Assembly (NCBI RefSeq): GCF_041146395.1
Contig: NC_090989.1
Location: 122,635,501 to 122,699,500, forward strand
DNA from: Eulemur rufifrons
Lineage: Eukaryota > Chordata > Mammalia > Primates > Lemuridae
DNA length: 64,000 nt
Direction of reading: 5' to 3'
Made by a program: the position numbers and the translations under genes. Numbering within the stretch: position 1 is the first letter of the stretch; every line of letters starts with the position of its first letter. Below are positions 36,926 to 48,705 of this stretch, piece after piece. Under the pieces are notes generated by a model. It was not told the DNA's origin and ran no database searches. It worked only from the letters and a program-made list of their open reading frames with translations.

Positions 36926-37190
36926 GCCTCATGGCTCTGGGCCAGTCACTGAAGCTCTTTGGGCCTTAAGCCCCTCATCTGTAAAACACGGGGCAGGGGT
37001 TCTAGAATTGTTCTAGGACTGGTTCTTCACCTCAGCTGCATCACCTGGAGTGCTTTAAAAAACTACTGCCTGCCTCCCTCTCCCAGAATCTATGATTCAG
37101 CTGGTCTGAGGTGAAGCTTGGGAATCAGGATTTTAAAAGCTCAAATGTGGTTCTAATGTGAAACCAATGTTGAGAGTCACTGGGCTAGAG
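36926..37190 (+). repeat. MIR fragment followed by MER5 element
   Basis: 36926-37000 is MIR-like ('gggccagtcactgaagctctttgggcc', 'cccctcatctgtaaaacacgg'). 37005-37190 is MER5-like ('cagctgcatcacctggagtgctttaaaa', 'gattcagctggtctgaggtgaagcttgggaatcagg'). Confidence 0.55.
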
Positions 37191-37484
37191 GAAGTCTAGG
37201 TGATTCCTGCTATTGGTTTTAGTAGCTAAATTCTGTGATGTTAGGAGTTAAATACCCCAGAGTCATAAGTCATCCTTCTTATTTCCCAAACCAAAATATA
37301 TTCAAATTTTAGCTAAGATAGGTTCTAGGTTAAATAACCCTCCCGTAATGAATCTGTGTTTCAATATATTTACAGGTTCTCATTCTTGGGTTTATAGAGC
37401 GATTTGTAGAATTTTATTTAACTTGTACTCTCACTAAAATATAAAAGATAAACCTGATCTTGACAAAAGTTTGTTTCTTTTCAG

Positions 37485-37594
37485 AATCTGTTGGTCTTGC
37501 TGATGGCACCTGTTACCATTTCATTCAAGAGTTCTTAAGAGTGACTCCAAGCCGACGCCAGGAAAAATGTCTGAAGAAGTGCTCTTCATTATGA
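37485..37594 (+). CDS. Candidate 3'-terminal exon, function unknown
   Basis: A pyrimidine-rich tract and AG (37471-37484) look like a splice acceptor. Reading with two leading bases, 37487-37591 gives 35 codons starting SVGLADGTCYHFIQEF and ending EKCLKKCSSL before TGA at 37592-37594. There are three cysteines and a basic tail. The stretch is not in any repeat I recognise, in a window where most sequence is repeat. I see no clear AATAAA soon after the stop, no second exon, and no family match. A chance open stretch of this length is quite possible. Confidence 0.15.
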
Positions 37595-38305
37595 AAATCC
37601 TGTTCATATTGCTTTTTATATTTAGTGGAAACTAGAAACCTCGGTTTTAAAATGTTTTTCTTTTGTCTCAAACACAAGCGTATTCAGTGTCATCTTGATT
37701 TAGTTAGCTCAGCTACAAGTATATGATTTAAAACTGATTTGTTGCCAGTTATCTTAATCCATAGGAGAAACATCTGGTTCATAATTATAATTGGCAACAC
37801 TTCACCTTGATCACAGTGAACGTGCCCCACTTCCCTGCCCTTCTTTTCCTATTTTATAACATTTGTCCCCAGGATCCTCTGATTTCTACCCAGTGGTGTG
37901 CTGGTATATATTTAATAACCAGTTCTTGGAAGTGGGGATGGGAAGCCCTGATTTGTAGCATTTGCCGTTTTCCATGATGGAAATACTCCCCCTCCCCCTC
38001 CCACTGGGTCTGTTTTAACCGACCAGCATGACGTCATTGAACACAGAGTTTGGAAGAGAAGTGCATTATGGGCTCTCCTGAGCTGTTGCCAGCCAGCGCC
38101 GGGGCACCACTGCTCCCCCCATGAGGCCCACCCCAGGCAGAAGAATATATGATCTGGCAGTTTATTATTTGGTATAAATTAGGGCTTCCTTCCATCTCTT
38201 CCAAAGCCACCTTTGCACCTTCAGTCCTGCATACCTGTCTCCCCAGGTCCTGTCACTTATTTCAACTGAGAAGGCTGTGATGGCACTAAACGTAGATCCA
38301 GAAGA
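37595..38305. other. Unclassified non-repeat sequence
   Basis: Low-repeat sequence following the candidate exon. 37640-37800 is AT-rich and complex. 38080-38140 is locally GC-rich but too short for a CpG island. Confidence 0.3.
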
Positions 38306-38309
38306 TCTT

Positions 38310-38715
38310 GGATTCTTTGTCTAGATTTGCACTCTGCCACCACCAAGTGGGTGTTTCAGCAATTCAATTAACCTGTCAGAGCCTCACTCCTTCCTTAGTG
38401 AAATAGGAATAAAGATAATATCCACCTACCACAATTGTTGTTAAGCACTGCAGAGATCATACATAAGCAGTGCTTCTCAAACTTGGGTGTGCAGCAGGAT
38501 TACCTGGAAACTTTGTCAAAACATAGATTTCAGATGCACCCCACAACACACACCCCCTGAGCTTCTGGCGCTTCAGGTCTGGGTGAGGCCTGACCATCTG
38601 GATTTCCAACAAGCTCCCAGGCGATGCTGATGCTGCCTTCTGGGGACCAAAGTGCTGTGATAAAGCACTTTGTGAATTTTAAAGTGCCATGTAAACATAA
38701 AGGGTTATTAATAGA
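38310..38715 (+). repeat. MIR split by a MER5A-type element
   Basis: MIR 38310-38467 ('gatttgcactctgccaccaccaagtgggtg', 'aataggaataaagataatatccacctacc') resumes at about 38655-38715 ('aaagcactttgtgaattttaaagtgccatgtaaacataaagggttatt'). In between, 38468-38654 is MER5A-like ('cagtgcttctcaaacttgggtgtgcagcaggattacctgg', 'acaagctcccaggcgatgctgatgctgcc'). Confidence 0.7.
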
Positions 38716-39104
38716 GAAGGATTGTGACCTCATCTGTCCCTGAGATAAATGCATTTAAATGAGTTCTCCAAGGAGGCACAATTTGACAAAAAATGAATTC
38801 TCTGCAGTTCACGAGAGGGTTTAAGTGGTTACACCCTGAGGTTTGGGGGTACGGGGAGGGCACCTTGAGGCTTGGAATGGAGTATGCTAGCACCTGCATC
38901 CCTAGGAATTCCTCAATCCCTGAATAATGAGACTCACACTTTCTATACATCGAAGACTTTACAAGACCCCAAGCCTTCCCCTCTTCCAGTGCTTGCTTCC
39001 CAGCTGAGGGATGGCTTCACCAGGCAAATGATCCTCCAGCCAGATTCAAGTCCTGTTCATTTTATTACCTTTTGATTCCATTCTCTTCTCTCCATTCCAC
39101 TACC
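38716..39104. other. Unclassified sequence
   Basis: No gene or repeat recognised. Opposing frames overlap without support. Confidence 0.35.
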
Positions 39105-39395
39105 ACCATCACCACCCTGGAGTAAGTCTCCATCTTCTTGCAACTTGGTTACTGCAGTGGCCTCCCAGTTGGCTCACCTATGCTTATCCTGGCCCTCTGC
39201 CATGCATTTTCACTCTGCAGGCAAAGTGATGGTCTCAAAATGTAAGAGATCATGTCCCCACCACCTCCGATGGCTTCCCTCATGTTCTTAAGGTAGAGAT
39301 AAGATTTCTGAACGTGGCCTACGGGACTCTTGTTGTGTACTGGCCCCAACTAAATCCCTCTAGCCTCACATCAGACAATTCCAGCCACACTAGCA
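39105..39395 (+). repeat. L2 3' region
   Basis: 'tactgcagtggcctcccagttggctcacc', 'caaagtgatggtctcaaaatg', 'ccgatggcttccctcatgttcttaaggtagagataag' follow the L2 order. A further short L2-like tail is at 39565-39640 ('gcagagtacagggcatacagtagtttctcaataaatt'). Confidence 0.55.
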
Positions 39396-39639
39396 CTTAG
39401 GAGGGAGATTTAAGCAGTATGAAATGTTCCTTGAAATGTTTGTAAGAGAATTCAACCTTCAGAAGAATGAGTTAAAGTTTGCTTTTGCTGTGTGACTTTT
39501 AAAATTTAATGTCTAATTTTCCCTGTAGACTCAAGTAAACCCATATGGGAATAAACCATGTCCATCTTTGCTCCATCATTGCATCCCCAGATCCTAGCAG
39601 AGTACAGGGCATACAGTAGTTTCTCAATAAATTAAGATT

Positions 39640-41687
39640 TTCACATTGGTTTGTCATTTGATTATCTATGAAGTGGGCCCACAACATAGTTTTTCTCATT
39701 ATTCCCATTTGACTGATGATGAAATCAATGTTCAAAAGGATCTAAGTGTCTTTCTACAGCCTGTATGATTAACGAGCAGGGGAAAGGAAATGCAGTCCCT
39801 CCCAGCTAGGTCACAATGTCCTCTGGCTCTAAGGGCCTAATGAATCCTTCCCAGCAAAGGGTCAGGTGCATTGCAAACTCATGTAAAATATTCCAGGAAG
39901 AGGAACAAAATGACAGGGAGAGATGATCTTTCAGAAACTGTTCTCAAATATCTGGCCTGGGAAATGTCATATCAGATAGTCCTCAAGACCTTGAAAAGGG
40001 CAAAGAGATGGTGAACTGTACAATTACATAACCAGTGCAAACTCTCAGATATCTTTGTTGCTGTTCTCTCTACTTAGAGATAAGCAGACACCGAAACAGA
40101 CTTACTGACAATATTGCTACATGTTTAAAGTTAGAAGTTTAAGAGTAGGCGCCTGCTTGACTTCACATAATAAAACGTTAATTGAACTTCACAGCTGAAA
40201 AAAGTAAGAATATGTAATTTGCATAATGGCAAATGTGTCAGGTCTTCAGTAAATCTCTGAAACCAAGACTCAGTGCAGAGCTCCCTGGTTATAATGGCTG
40301 GAACATTTGAAGCAGTATTTTTCTCCAAGCTTCCTTTGAAAGTATCAATTCCAGACTTAATCTTACGGGCTCCTCCTTACTTATGGTATGTGATTTGATG
40401 GGAGAAGCACAGTATGCCCTAGTTTTGGCTTGAGCTCAGTGTCTCAAAACTCTAGTCTCTGCAATTTGTGTTCACCTACAAAGCAAATGGCATACACTTA
40501 TGCTTAATTGCCTCCTTATGTTGCCTAGAATTTAGTCTCTGAATTGATTAGTAGTGGATGGCTCTGAGCTCACTCCACTTTAAGAAATTTTCTCTTAACC
40601 TATCCTGAGTACCTGCCTGCTGTCTCTATGTCTCTGTGGATTGGTGGAGTGAGGGGCAAGTGAGGGAAAGTAGCATCACTTTGGAGGAGTGGAGGTAAGT
40701 GCAGTGGGGAAATTGGGATGCTCCAAACAGCTGTCCCAACTCTAGGTCTGCCGGGCAAGACAATCGAAGGACATAAAGCTCCCCCAAAAGGATAACAGGG
40801 ATGGCAGTTGTTTGGGCGTGGGTGCCCCTCATCAAGTAATGGGTGAAGTGCACTTCTAAAGGACACTGGGATATGGGGGCATGAACACTGCTGGCCCATG
40901 TCTACGGGCTAAGGCCATAAAGTGCAGAGGTGCACTAAGGGTCCCATGAGGCACATGGTCTCAAGGACAATTTTCCTTAAAATAACCCCAAGATGCCTGA
41001 CAGTGGAGCTGCATGTACAAGTTATACAAGGTAAGCTTTTCCAGAGGCAGCCAAAATCACCAGGGGGCAGAAAAACAGCTGAGCAAAATGTTCAGTACAA
41101 GTTTAGAACTTAAATGGCTTTTTCATTATGAAAGTTAAGTGTGCTCCTCCGCCACCCTCCCTGTTAACTGTGGAAACTGACCTCCTCCCAGAAATCCACA
41201 TGGTTACAGTGGGGCAGCAGGAAAAGGAACCTCCCCAGCGCGGGCCAGCGAGAGCCTTCCTCGGGAATTTGGAATTGGATCTAGAAGATTCCAGTTGCTT
41301 TAGCTCTTCTGTATTTAAGTGAGGAGATGCAAAACTGGGAGAAGCTGACAGTGGTTAACAGTGGTTATTCTGCCATGTGGGCTGGAAAATAGAAACAGGT
41401 GGCCTAAACCAAGAAAGAATGAAAGAGATGCACAGAGAAAAATGGGGACACGAAACAGGGAGGGAAAATGTTCTGGTTCCTTACAACCTTTTGTTCCTGG
41501 TTCCTGAAACTCAACTGTACCCTGATCCTAGGCTGTCTAAGGCACCCTTGAATTGTTACATCCATTCCAGCTTTTACCTAGGCTAATCACAGTGGGTCCC
41601 TGTTACAGGATTCTCCTTGTTGTAAGAGATGCCAGAGAAGTATGTTAATATTTATATAAGCAATAGTTATATACTAGTTATAGTAAC
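39640..41687. other. Unclassified sequence
   Basis: About 2 kb of mixed composition with no recognised gene or repeat. Frames at 40600-40899 and 40922-41322 lack domains. Confidence 0.35.
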
Positions 41688-41702
41688 AAGAATAGTAGCA
41701 CT

Positions 41703-42038
<336 letters not shown>

Positions 42039-42059
42039 AAGAATAGTAGCACTATGGAA

Positions 42060-42480
42060 ATAAACTAAAATCTGCCAAATAAAAATAGAGGCTATTTATT
42101 CAGAATTTGGTATAACAAGGGAGTCAGCCACCATCACTTGTGTTTGACAGAGTCTCAAAAGCAGGCAGGGAATAGAAAAGCTTTCTAGTGAAAAAAGGAA
42201 AGGCTTCAGGTGTGCCCTAATTGGAAGTTAGCGTGGGGCTGCTACAGGCAGGCGAAATAGAAGGTGGACATCTTACGTGATTTGACTTTCTCTGATTGGT
42301 CCTGGGTGTGTGTGTAAAAACAGTAAAGTTGGTAGTTATTGATGAAGTCCTGACCCTTTTAGGTGAGGCTGATTGCCACAGAGGTTGTGGGTCAGAGTTC
42401 TGTTATCATAGATGGTCTAGCCATTGTTTGTATCTTTAGTCTCTGAGAACACATATTCATTGAGTATTTCCTAACACTAA
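42060..42480. repeat. Possible ERVL-like LTR remnant
   Basis: 'ggctatttattcagaatttggtataacaagggagtcagcc', 'ctctgattggtcctggg' and 'gtcctgacccttttaggtg' feel like LTR sequence, but the family and orientation are not resolved. Confidence 0.3.
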
Positions 42481-42484
42481 AATT

Positions 42485-42635
42485 GACAGTCTCATGCTGC
42501 CTGCTTGTTGGAATCACCTGGGAAGCTTTAAAAGCGCTGTCCCAGACCAATTAAACCAGAATCTCTGGGAATGGAGCCCAGACCTTAGTGTTTTTAACAG
42601 TTCTCCATGAGATTCCAAAGCACAGACCTGGTTAA
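42485..42635 (+). repeat. MER5-type hAT element
   Basis: 'gctgcctgcttgttggaatcacctgggaagctttaaaa', 'accagaatctctgggaatggagccc', 'tgtttttaacagttctcc'. Confidence 0.65.
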
Positions 42636-42929
42636 CAAGAAAACAAATGAAGAACTGGTACGTTCTCTGGTAAGGATGCTGACCTATCCATTGATCTTCT
42701 TTTCTGGAAGACACATGATTGGCAAGGGCTTATAAAAATTAGGCAGACTAGTAAGACTCCAAAACCATGAAATAATGAAGGTGACTTCACCAGGCATGAA
42801 GCAGGCTCTTACTAAACGTGTGCTCTAGAAGGAATGCACTTCCTAATATTTTTGTGCATTTACAAGTTTGTTCCCTGGTGGCAAAGGTTCTATAGGGTTT
42901 TAAAAAGGATACTTGGAGCATTTCAATTA

Positions 42930-43230
42930 ATAAAAGCTGTCACTTATTCTGCACATTCCAGGTTCTAGACATAATGCTGAGCACTTTACATGTTATCCCA
43001 CATAGCCTTCACCCTTGTATCTCACAAGTTTAAACTAAGGAGATTTACCCCAGAGATACTATTTCTTCCCAAATCATCATTTTAGATAGCCTAATTATTT
43101 GATTAACCAGCATTTATTGAGCACCCATGTGCCCATACTCTTTTAGGTTTTTGGTTTAGGTTTTTATTAATAGTAACAATAATAGACATGGTCTTGCTCT
43201 CCTGAAGCTTAAAGAATAGTGTGAGAGATT
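42930..43230 (+). repeat. MIR and L2-like fragments
   Basis: 42930-43030 is MIR core ('gctgtcacttattctgcacattccaggttctagacataatgctgagcactttacatgttatccc'). 43095-43230 is L2-like ('ccagcatttattgagcacccatgtgcccatac', 'catggtcttgctctcctgaagc'). Confidence 0.5.
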
Positions 43231-43300
43231 AACATTAACAAAATAATCACATGATAGACCATTAAAAATTATATTAGGGTTTTGAAGAAAAGGTATACAG

Positions 43301-43525
43301 AGCTAATCACTGGCAAACTTTTACTGTAAAGAATCAAAGTGTAAGTACTTTAGGACTATGGGCCATATAGTCTCTGTCTCAACTACTCAACTCTGTTGTA
43401 TTGCATTTTGCATTGTACTGCAAAAGCAGCCATAGATAATACATAAATGAATGTGTGTAGCAATAAAACTTTATTTATAGAAACAGGCAATAGGCTGGAT
43501 TTGACCCAAGGGCCATAATTTGCTC
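43301..43525 (+). repeat. hAT-Charlie-type short element
   Basis: Plus-strand relative of 21020: 'ctggcaaacttttactgtaaag', 'gggccatatagtctctgtctcaactactcaactctg', 'gcagccatagataatacataaatgaatgtg', 'caataaaactttatttatagaaacagg'. It runs into an A20 run at 43526-43545 where the 3' inverted end should be. Confidence 0.7.
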
Positions 43526-43545
43526 AAAAAAAAAAAAAAAAAAAA

Positions 43546-44264
43546 GAGAAATGACAGTGGACATTTTCTGAAAAAGTGGATTAAGAAGACAACAGATTTC
43601 CCATTTACAGATAACTCTGCTTTAGAATCTTCACCTATACATGAGAAACCTAAGGATGACAAGAACAAACCAGAAATGCTTTCTTTGAACAAAACTCTAA
43701 CTCATTATTATTAAAAGAAATTCTGTTGGGGGTGGAAATTCTGTAGTTCCTATAGTGGGGAGGAACGTTCAAAACATTTTCTCAAAGTTAACGAACAAGA
43801 GATGGGATTATTTGAAGATAGGAGAGTCAGAAAGAAGGATGCAGTATTAGTTTTAAATCCCTTCTTCCTATTCATGAACCAGTTTCCAATAGCAGGATAT
43901 TTCTGCCAAAAAATACTCTGGAATTTCAATAATGACACCATTGTCATTTTTGGTTTTCTAAGACAACAGCTTTTATAAGAGATCAAAAATTATTTCACAT
44001 TCTGTTTTTATTAATCAAGTTTTAGTCATTTTTATCTACCATCAATTTATTTTCATAATACTTTATTTCTATTAATTATATCTTCAAATAATTTATAGCA
44101 GAATAATGAATATTTAATAGCCTTTTCATAAATTAATATTTTCATTTCATTTTGGTAATAGGTTTAAATATGTTTGCATTTGAAATGTATTAAATATTAA
44201 GTTTCTATTTTTTAATCAAATGAATTGTTAAAATAAATATTACTTATTTAATGCTTACAGGGGG
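43546..44264. other. Unclassified AT-rich sequence
   Basis: No gene or repeat recognised. 43985-44250 is very AT-rich with many ATTA motifs. Confidence 0.35.
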
Positions 44265-44425
44265 TACTAGTTTTATCCCCACTTATAGATGGGGAATCTG
44301 AAGCTCAGAGAGGCTTAGAAACTTGACCAAGATCACACAGTAGTAAACGGCAGGGCTGAGATTCAAAGCTAGGTTATCTGGCTCCAGAGTCCATGCTTTT
44401 TAATCATTATGATATACTGACACTT
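44265..44425 (+). repeat. MIR 3' half
   Basis: 'atccccacttatagatggggaatctgaagctcagagaggc', 'cttgaccaagatcacacagtagtaa', 'gctccagagtccatgcttttt aatc' is classic MIR. Confidence 0.7.
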
Positions 44426-45955
44426 TTTGAAAAATAAAATAGTGGTGTTAAAACTTGAAACAAATACTGAAATATCAGCATTGTCTTTTGCTCTAGTATT
44501 GCAAATACTACATTTGAACTTAAAACTGAAGGATGGGTAGGTATTAGCTCAGCAAAAAGAGAGGGGAAGAATATTCCAGATAGGGAAATAGCAAAGGCCC
44601 TGAGGCAGTAGCTACCATGGCTCACAGAAGGAACTGGAAGGAGGCTTCTAATGGCTAGTTGTCCTGTGTATGTTCATGATAACCCAAAACTCTTCATTTT
44701 CTAGCTGTTAAGACAATGTATGTGTGTGCTGAGAGCCCTGCTGTGGGTGGAAAATAAAACTATATATGTTGATAGATTGTTGATACCTACTTTATCCTGG
44801 TACAAGGGCATAGAAATGGAGGCATTCATTGGCGAGAAGAAAACTTGGATGGTGAAGGGGAAGGGATTAGAAGTAATGGTTTTGGGGCTGGTAGAAGAAG
44901 TATGAAGGAAGAGGAAGGTGATAGAAAAATTGACCATAGTAATCAGGAGACCAAAAAATCCAAATCATTTGTCAAAGAACAGGGCTATTGTTTTCCTGGG
45001 CTAAAAATGGGTAGAAATGGTTCTTTTTGTGCTTCCTTCAGCTCAAGGCCCCTTGCCTTTCACACACCACCTTGCCGAACGGCGTCCATGTCGAGGTCAC
45101 AGAGGAAGAAAGTTCTGTTCTGAGTCTAAGACCTTCATAAGGTTAGTGTTCCTTATTAATTTATGTTACCTCATGGACTCTCCTACATTCTTTGAGGACT
45201 GAGAGTTACCATCTCGTCCATCCCACAATCAGATGCCCCAATCCCCTCCAGCCCCCAGGATAAGGTCAGGCGGGTTTAGGTTGACCTGGGCTGGGAGAAG
45301 GGCCTGCCTGCAGAGGTGACCATCCATTTTCAGACAGCTTCCTTTCTAAACCTCTGCCCAGCTCCACAGCCACCCTTCTCTCTTCACACCCCACCCCAAC
45401 CACAGGGAAGCCAGAGACTGACCTAGGGGCTGACACTGTGCCACCTTTGGGAACATTCTTTGTAATTCACCTGCTCCAGTGCCTTTTCATCACAGTCTTA
45501 CACATACGGCTTTAACCTATTGTCCAGATGCCTCTTTGAGGGGAATGTGCTCAAAATGAGTGAGCACTCCCCAAGCTCTCCCCTACATGTCCCACCATAG
45601 GTATCTCAGCCCCCAGGGATAGGAAGACTTTGCCTTCCCACCAATGAATTTAATCTCTTCTCAATCACTGTAATAATTGTGCTTGTACTCTGCACTCCAC
45701 GCCATGCTGTCCACCCCACTCACTGGCAAACAGCATTGAGCCTTCCCACTCTTCAGCAGGGAGAGGGAGAATCCGCTCCATTCCCACAAAGGAGCCGCTC
45801 CAAACCCATACAGCATTCTCCTTTCCTCTCCTAGATACCCTTATATCACCCAAAGGATTCTAATGTCCTGATTTTTACCTTTGGATTACATCACCAAGGA
45901 GTCTGTTATACTGTGGCCCCAGACAAAATAAACATGATGCCCCAGATGTGACCAG
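44426..45955. other. Unclassified sequence with a short L2 piece
   Basis: 44555-44640 is L2-like ('gaatattccagatagggaaatagcaaaggccctgaggcagtag'). 45200-45850 is relatively GC-rich, not CpG-rich, and has no recognised exon. Confidence 0.4.
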
Positions 45956-45957
45956 CT

Positions 45958-46005
45958 AATGAATAAAAGAATGAATGAATGATGCCATTCATTCTTTTAT
46001 TCATT
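45958..46005. other. Perfect 20-bp inverted repeat (hairpin)
   Basis: The arms 45958-45977 and 45986-46005 are exact reverse complements, with an 8-nt loop (aatgatgc). The left arm looks like the 'gaatgaatgaatg' tail of an L2-type element. The right arm looks like the 'attcattcattcaac' start of a similar element in the other orientation, so two repeat ends meet here. Confidence 0.85.
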
Positions 46006-46725
46006 CATCAAACATGCATTCAGTGTTTACTAAACACAGCCACTCTGCGAGCCAGGAAAGAATAACATATGTACCACCACCCCAGAAGCTCAGCATTTAG
46101 TGAGGGACAGACTCATAAACAGACAATAGCAATGCAATAACAATGACTGCATTGCTGCCTGAATTTTAGATCCGATCTGATACCCTGTATTAGGCTTCTA
46201 TTGAGGTAGATTACAATATGTGTTTACTTTTATGGCAAGCACATTACACTCTATGTGTTTGTAAAAAAATATTTAGCATCAAAAATCTTGATACACAATT
46301 TTTGGGTCTTTACTCCCCCCAAAACTTGAAAATCTTATAATGGCAGCTAAAGATAGAACCAGCAGCCACTTAGTACCCAGCCAATTTATCATGTCATGGA
46401 ACAGGTGTGGGGAGAAAAACAACTGTCTGAAACAATCAGTAAAACAATCATGTTAAAAAAGAAATAATAAAGGGAGCCCACTGAGGGAGACTACACTAAG
46501 CAGTTTGGTTTTGGTAATTAATAATCAAAAACAAATGAGCTGAAGATTGCCAAAATTATCAAAACAATTAACCTTCTGCTAAGCAATAAGACAGCTCAGT
46601 GCAGCTCTTAGGAAGTCAGTTAAGCTGTGAGACAAATGTGACTCAAGAGGCCACCCCTAGAAGGCTTGGTTCAGAAGCTTGAGATACAGTTCTAGGAAGA
46701 GTTACAACAAACAGCTCAGCACAGA
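46006..46725. other. L2-like sequence, then unclassified
   Basis: 46000-46130 is L2-like ('catgcattcagtgtttactaaacacagcc', 'cagaagctcagcatttagtg'). 46490-46620 is AT-rich with imperfect internal inverted repeats. No gene is seen. Confidence 0.35.
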
Positions 46726-46727
46726 CC

Positions 46728-47090
46728 AGTGGTCCTGAAACTTGAGCCTGCATCGGAATCCCTAGGGTGGGCTTATTAAGACACAGATTGCTAGGCCCAC
46801 CCCTAGAGTTTTAAAATCAGCAGATCTGGGATAAGGCCCCAAAATTTATGTTTTTAACAAGTTCCCAGATGCTGCTAATGCTGCTGGTTGGGGATCACAC
46901 TTTTGAGAAATGGGTTATGAACGCTAGCTTTACATTACCATCACCTGGGGGGCTTTTCAAAAATGCTCAGCCCTTCCCTGATCAATTAAATCAGAACTGT
47001 TAGAGGTGCACTGCTGGCTGCGGCATTTTTAAAAAGTTCCTCGGGTGATTCTACTCTGCAGCTATAGCTGAGAACCACTAGATAGGGTAT
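46728..47090 (+). repeat. Two adjacent MER5-type elements
   Basis: 46728-46915: 'agtggtcctgaaacttgagcctgcatcggaatccctagg', 'acacagattgctaggcccacccctagagtttt', 'aacaagttcccagatgctgctaatgctgctgg'. 46916-47090: a second, more diverged copy ('cattaccatcacctggggggctttt', 'ctgagaaccactag'). Confidence 0.75.
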
Positions 47091-47559
47091 ATGCCAGCAG
47101 AAAATACTAGTAACTCTCCACATTTCTATGAAAATGATTATGTGGCAAAGAAGATAATAAAAGAATCAAAGGGCTGGAAGCCTCAACCAAAATCCCAAAT
47201 GAGACCTTCATAAACAGGGCATCCTGTTTCAAGGTGACTTTGAGGCTTCTTGTGAATTCCAGGTGAAAACAATTTTAACATGTAGACTTGCACAGGAATT
47301 TTCTCTAAATCTGATTTGCAAGGAGCAAAAGGGTACTTTGGCTTGATTTGCTGTGAAAAGAATTGTGTAACCTGGAGAAAATTAAGAAATCACCCCCCAA
47401 AATGTAAACAGCCATTAGAAAGGAGTGAATTTTCCTTTTGTTTGTGCAAAATTGCCATACTTTCTCTCCATAAATGATACGCTAATGCCAATGCCTTTTA
47501 ACCCCCAGCCTATTCCACAGGAAACAGCTCTGCAGGTTTGGTTTGGAGGGCCAAGAATT
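47091..47559. other. Unclassified sequence
   Basis: No gene or repeat recognised. Confidence 0.3.
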
Positions 47560-47860
47560 CCAATTTACTATGCCCTGCCCATCCTTATCTTGCTCTCCCC
47601 TCCCGCCCCAGGTGATTGGCCCAGGCTAGAGCAGCCAATCATCTGCCTGTGGCAAGTCTGGGTTCTGGGTTGGGAATTCTGCCCAGAGATGATAGACATT
47701 GCTAAGCCAATCAGATCTCTTCTTTCATCACTGACATTGGAAATGGGGAAAGAATAAGGCAGATGGCATGAGGCAGATCTGGGCATCCCAGAAAGATGCA
47801 GATGTACTGAGAAGCTGGTCCTGATAATGGAGAAACCCAAAGGGTATATTCCTGAAACAC
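47560..47860. repeat. Ancient dispersed repeat with GC-box and CCAAT motifs
   Basis: A C-rich run ('ctcccctcccgcccc', near 47595) is followed by CCAAT motifs in both directions: 'gattggc' about 47614, 'gccaatc' about 47635 and about 47706. The order matches 2010-2275. The 110- and 90-codon frames here are on opposite strands of the repeat and are not genes. Confidence 0.35.
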
Positions 47861-48450
47861 CTTAAACTTTCTCAGATATCAATCCCTCTCAACCTTCAGG
47901 AGGCCCAAACCCACTTAATCTTGTCTCAAAGATTAAGCCATACATGTCTAAATATGCACAGCTGATACAGTCAAACTGCAAATGGCTCATTAAATCAGTT
48001 ATGGCTCCTTTGATCAGTCGCTCCTCTCCTACTTGGATAACTGTGGTAATTCTAAAGCAAATACATGCTGATGGGCACTGACCTCCTTCATGGGATTTGA
48101 GGGGCTGGAGGAGGGAAGCATGCATTTATCAGATCAAAACCCCAAATGTGGCTTTAGAATGACTGTCCCTTTTCTGAGGTTTCCCAAGTAACTCTGTTAC
48201 TCTTGAGCAAAGAGTAACCTAATTGGCAGGAGTCTATCATACAGGCAGGTTTTTCTTCCTTTCAGGTTCTGTCTCCTGCTCTCACATTTGTGGAGCTGTC
48301 ATGTTATGTTATTGGCATGGTTCTGTTTGAGGACAAGAAAGTCAGTTTGCTGAAGAGTTTTGAAATTTAACCTCTCTGGTGTTGGAGTCCTTGGCTCACT
48401 CTTTGTCCTTATGTTGGGCTTTTTTCTACTGCATCGGACTATGAAGAAGA
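47861..48450. other. Unclassified sequence
   Basis: No gene or repeat recognised. Confidence 0.3.
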
Positions 48451-48454
48451 TGAA

Positions 48455-48705
48455 GTAGAAAGGCATGTCAAGCATATGACATACACACTGCAATCAGAAT
48501 GCCTGGATTCAAATCTCAGCCCTACACCTTCCTTGCTATGTTGCTTTCAGTAGATTATGTAATGTCTCGGAGACCAAGGCTAACAGTAGAACCCTTCTCG
48601 TTCACTTGGGAGGAATAAGTGAAATATATATGTAAAAGTCTTGGTCCAGTGCCTGGAACAATGAAAGTACACCATCAGTGCTAGCTATTATTACTGCACA
48701 ATACA
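48455..48705 (+). repeat. MIR SINE
   Basis: 'gaatgcctggattcaaatctcagccctacacc', 'gtccagtgcctggaacaatgaaagtac', 'tgctagctattattac': start and end of MIR with a diverged middle. Confidence 0.6.
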
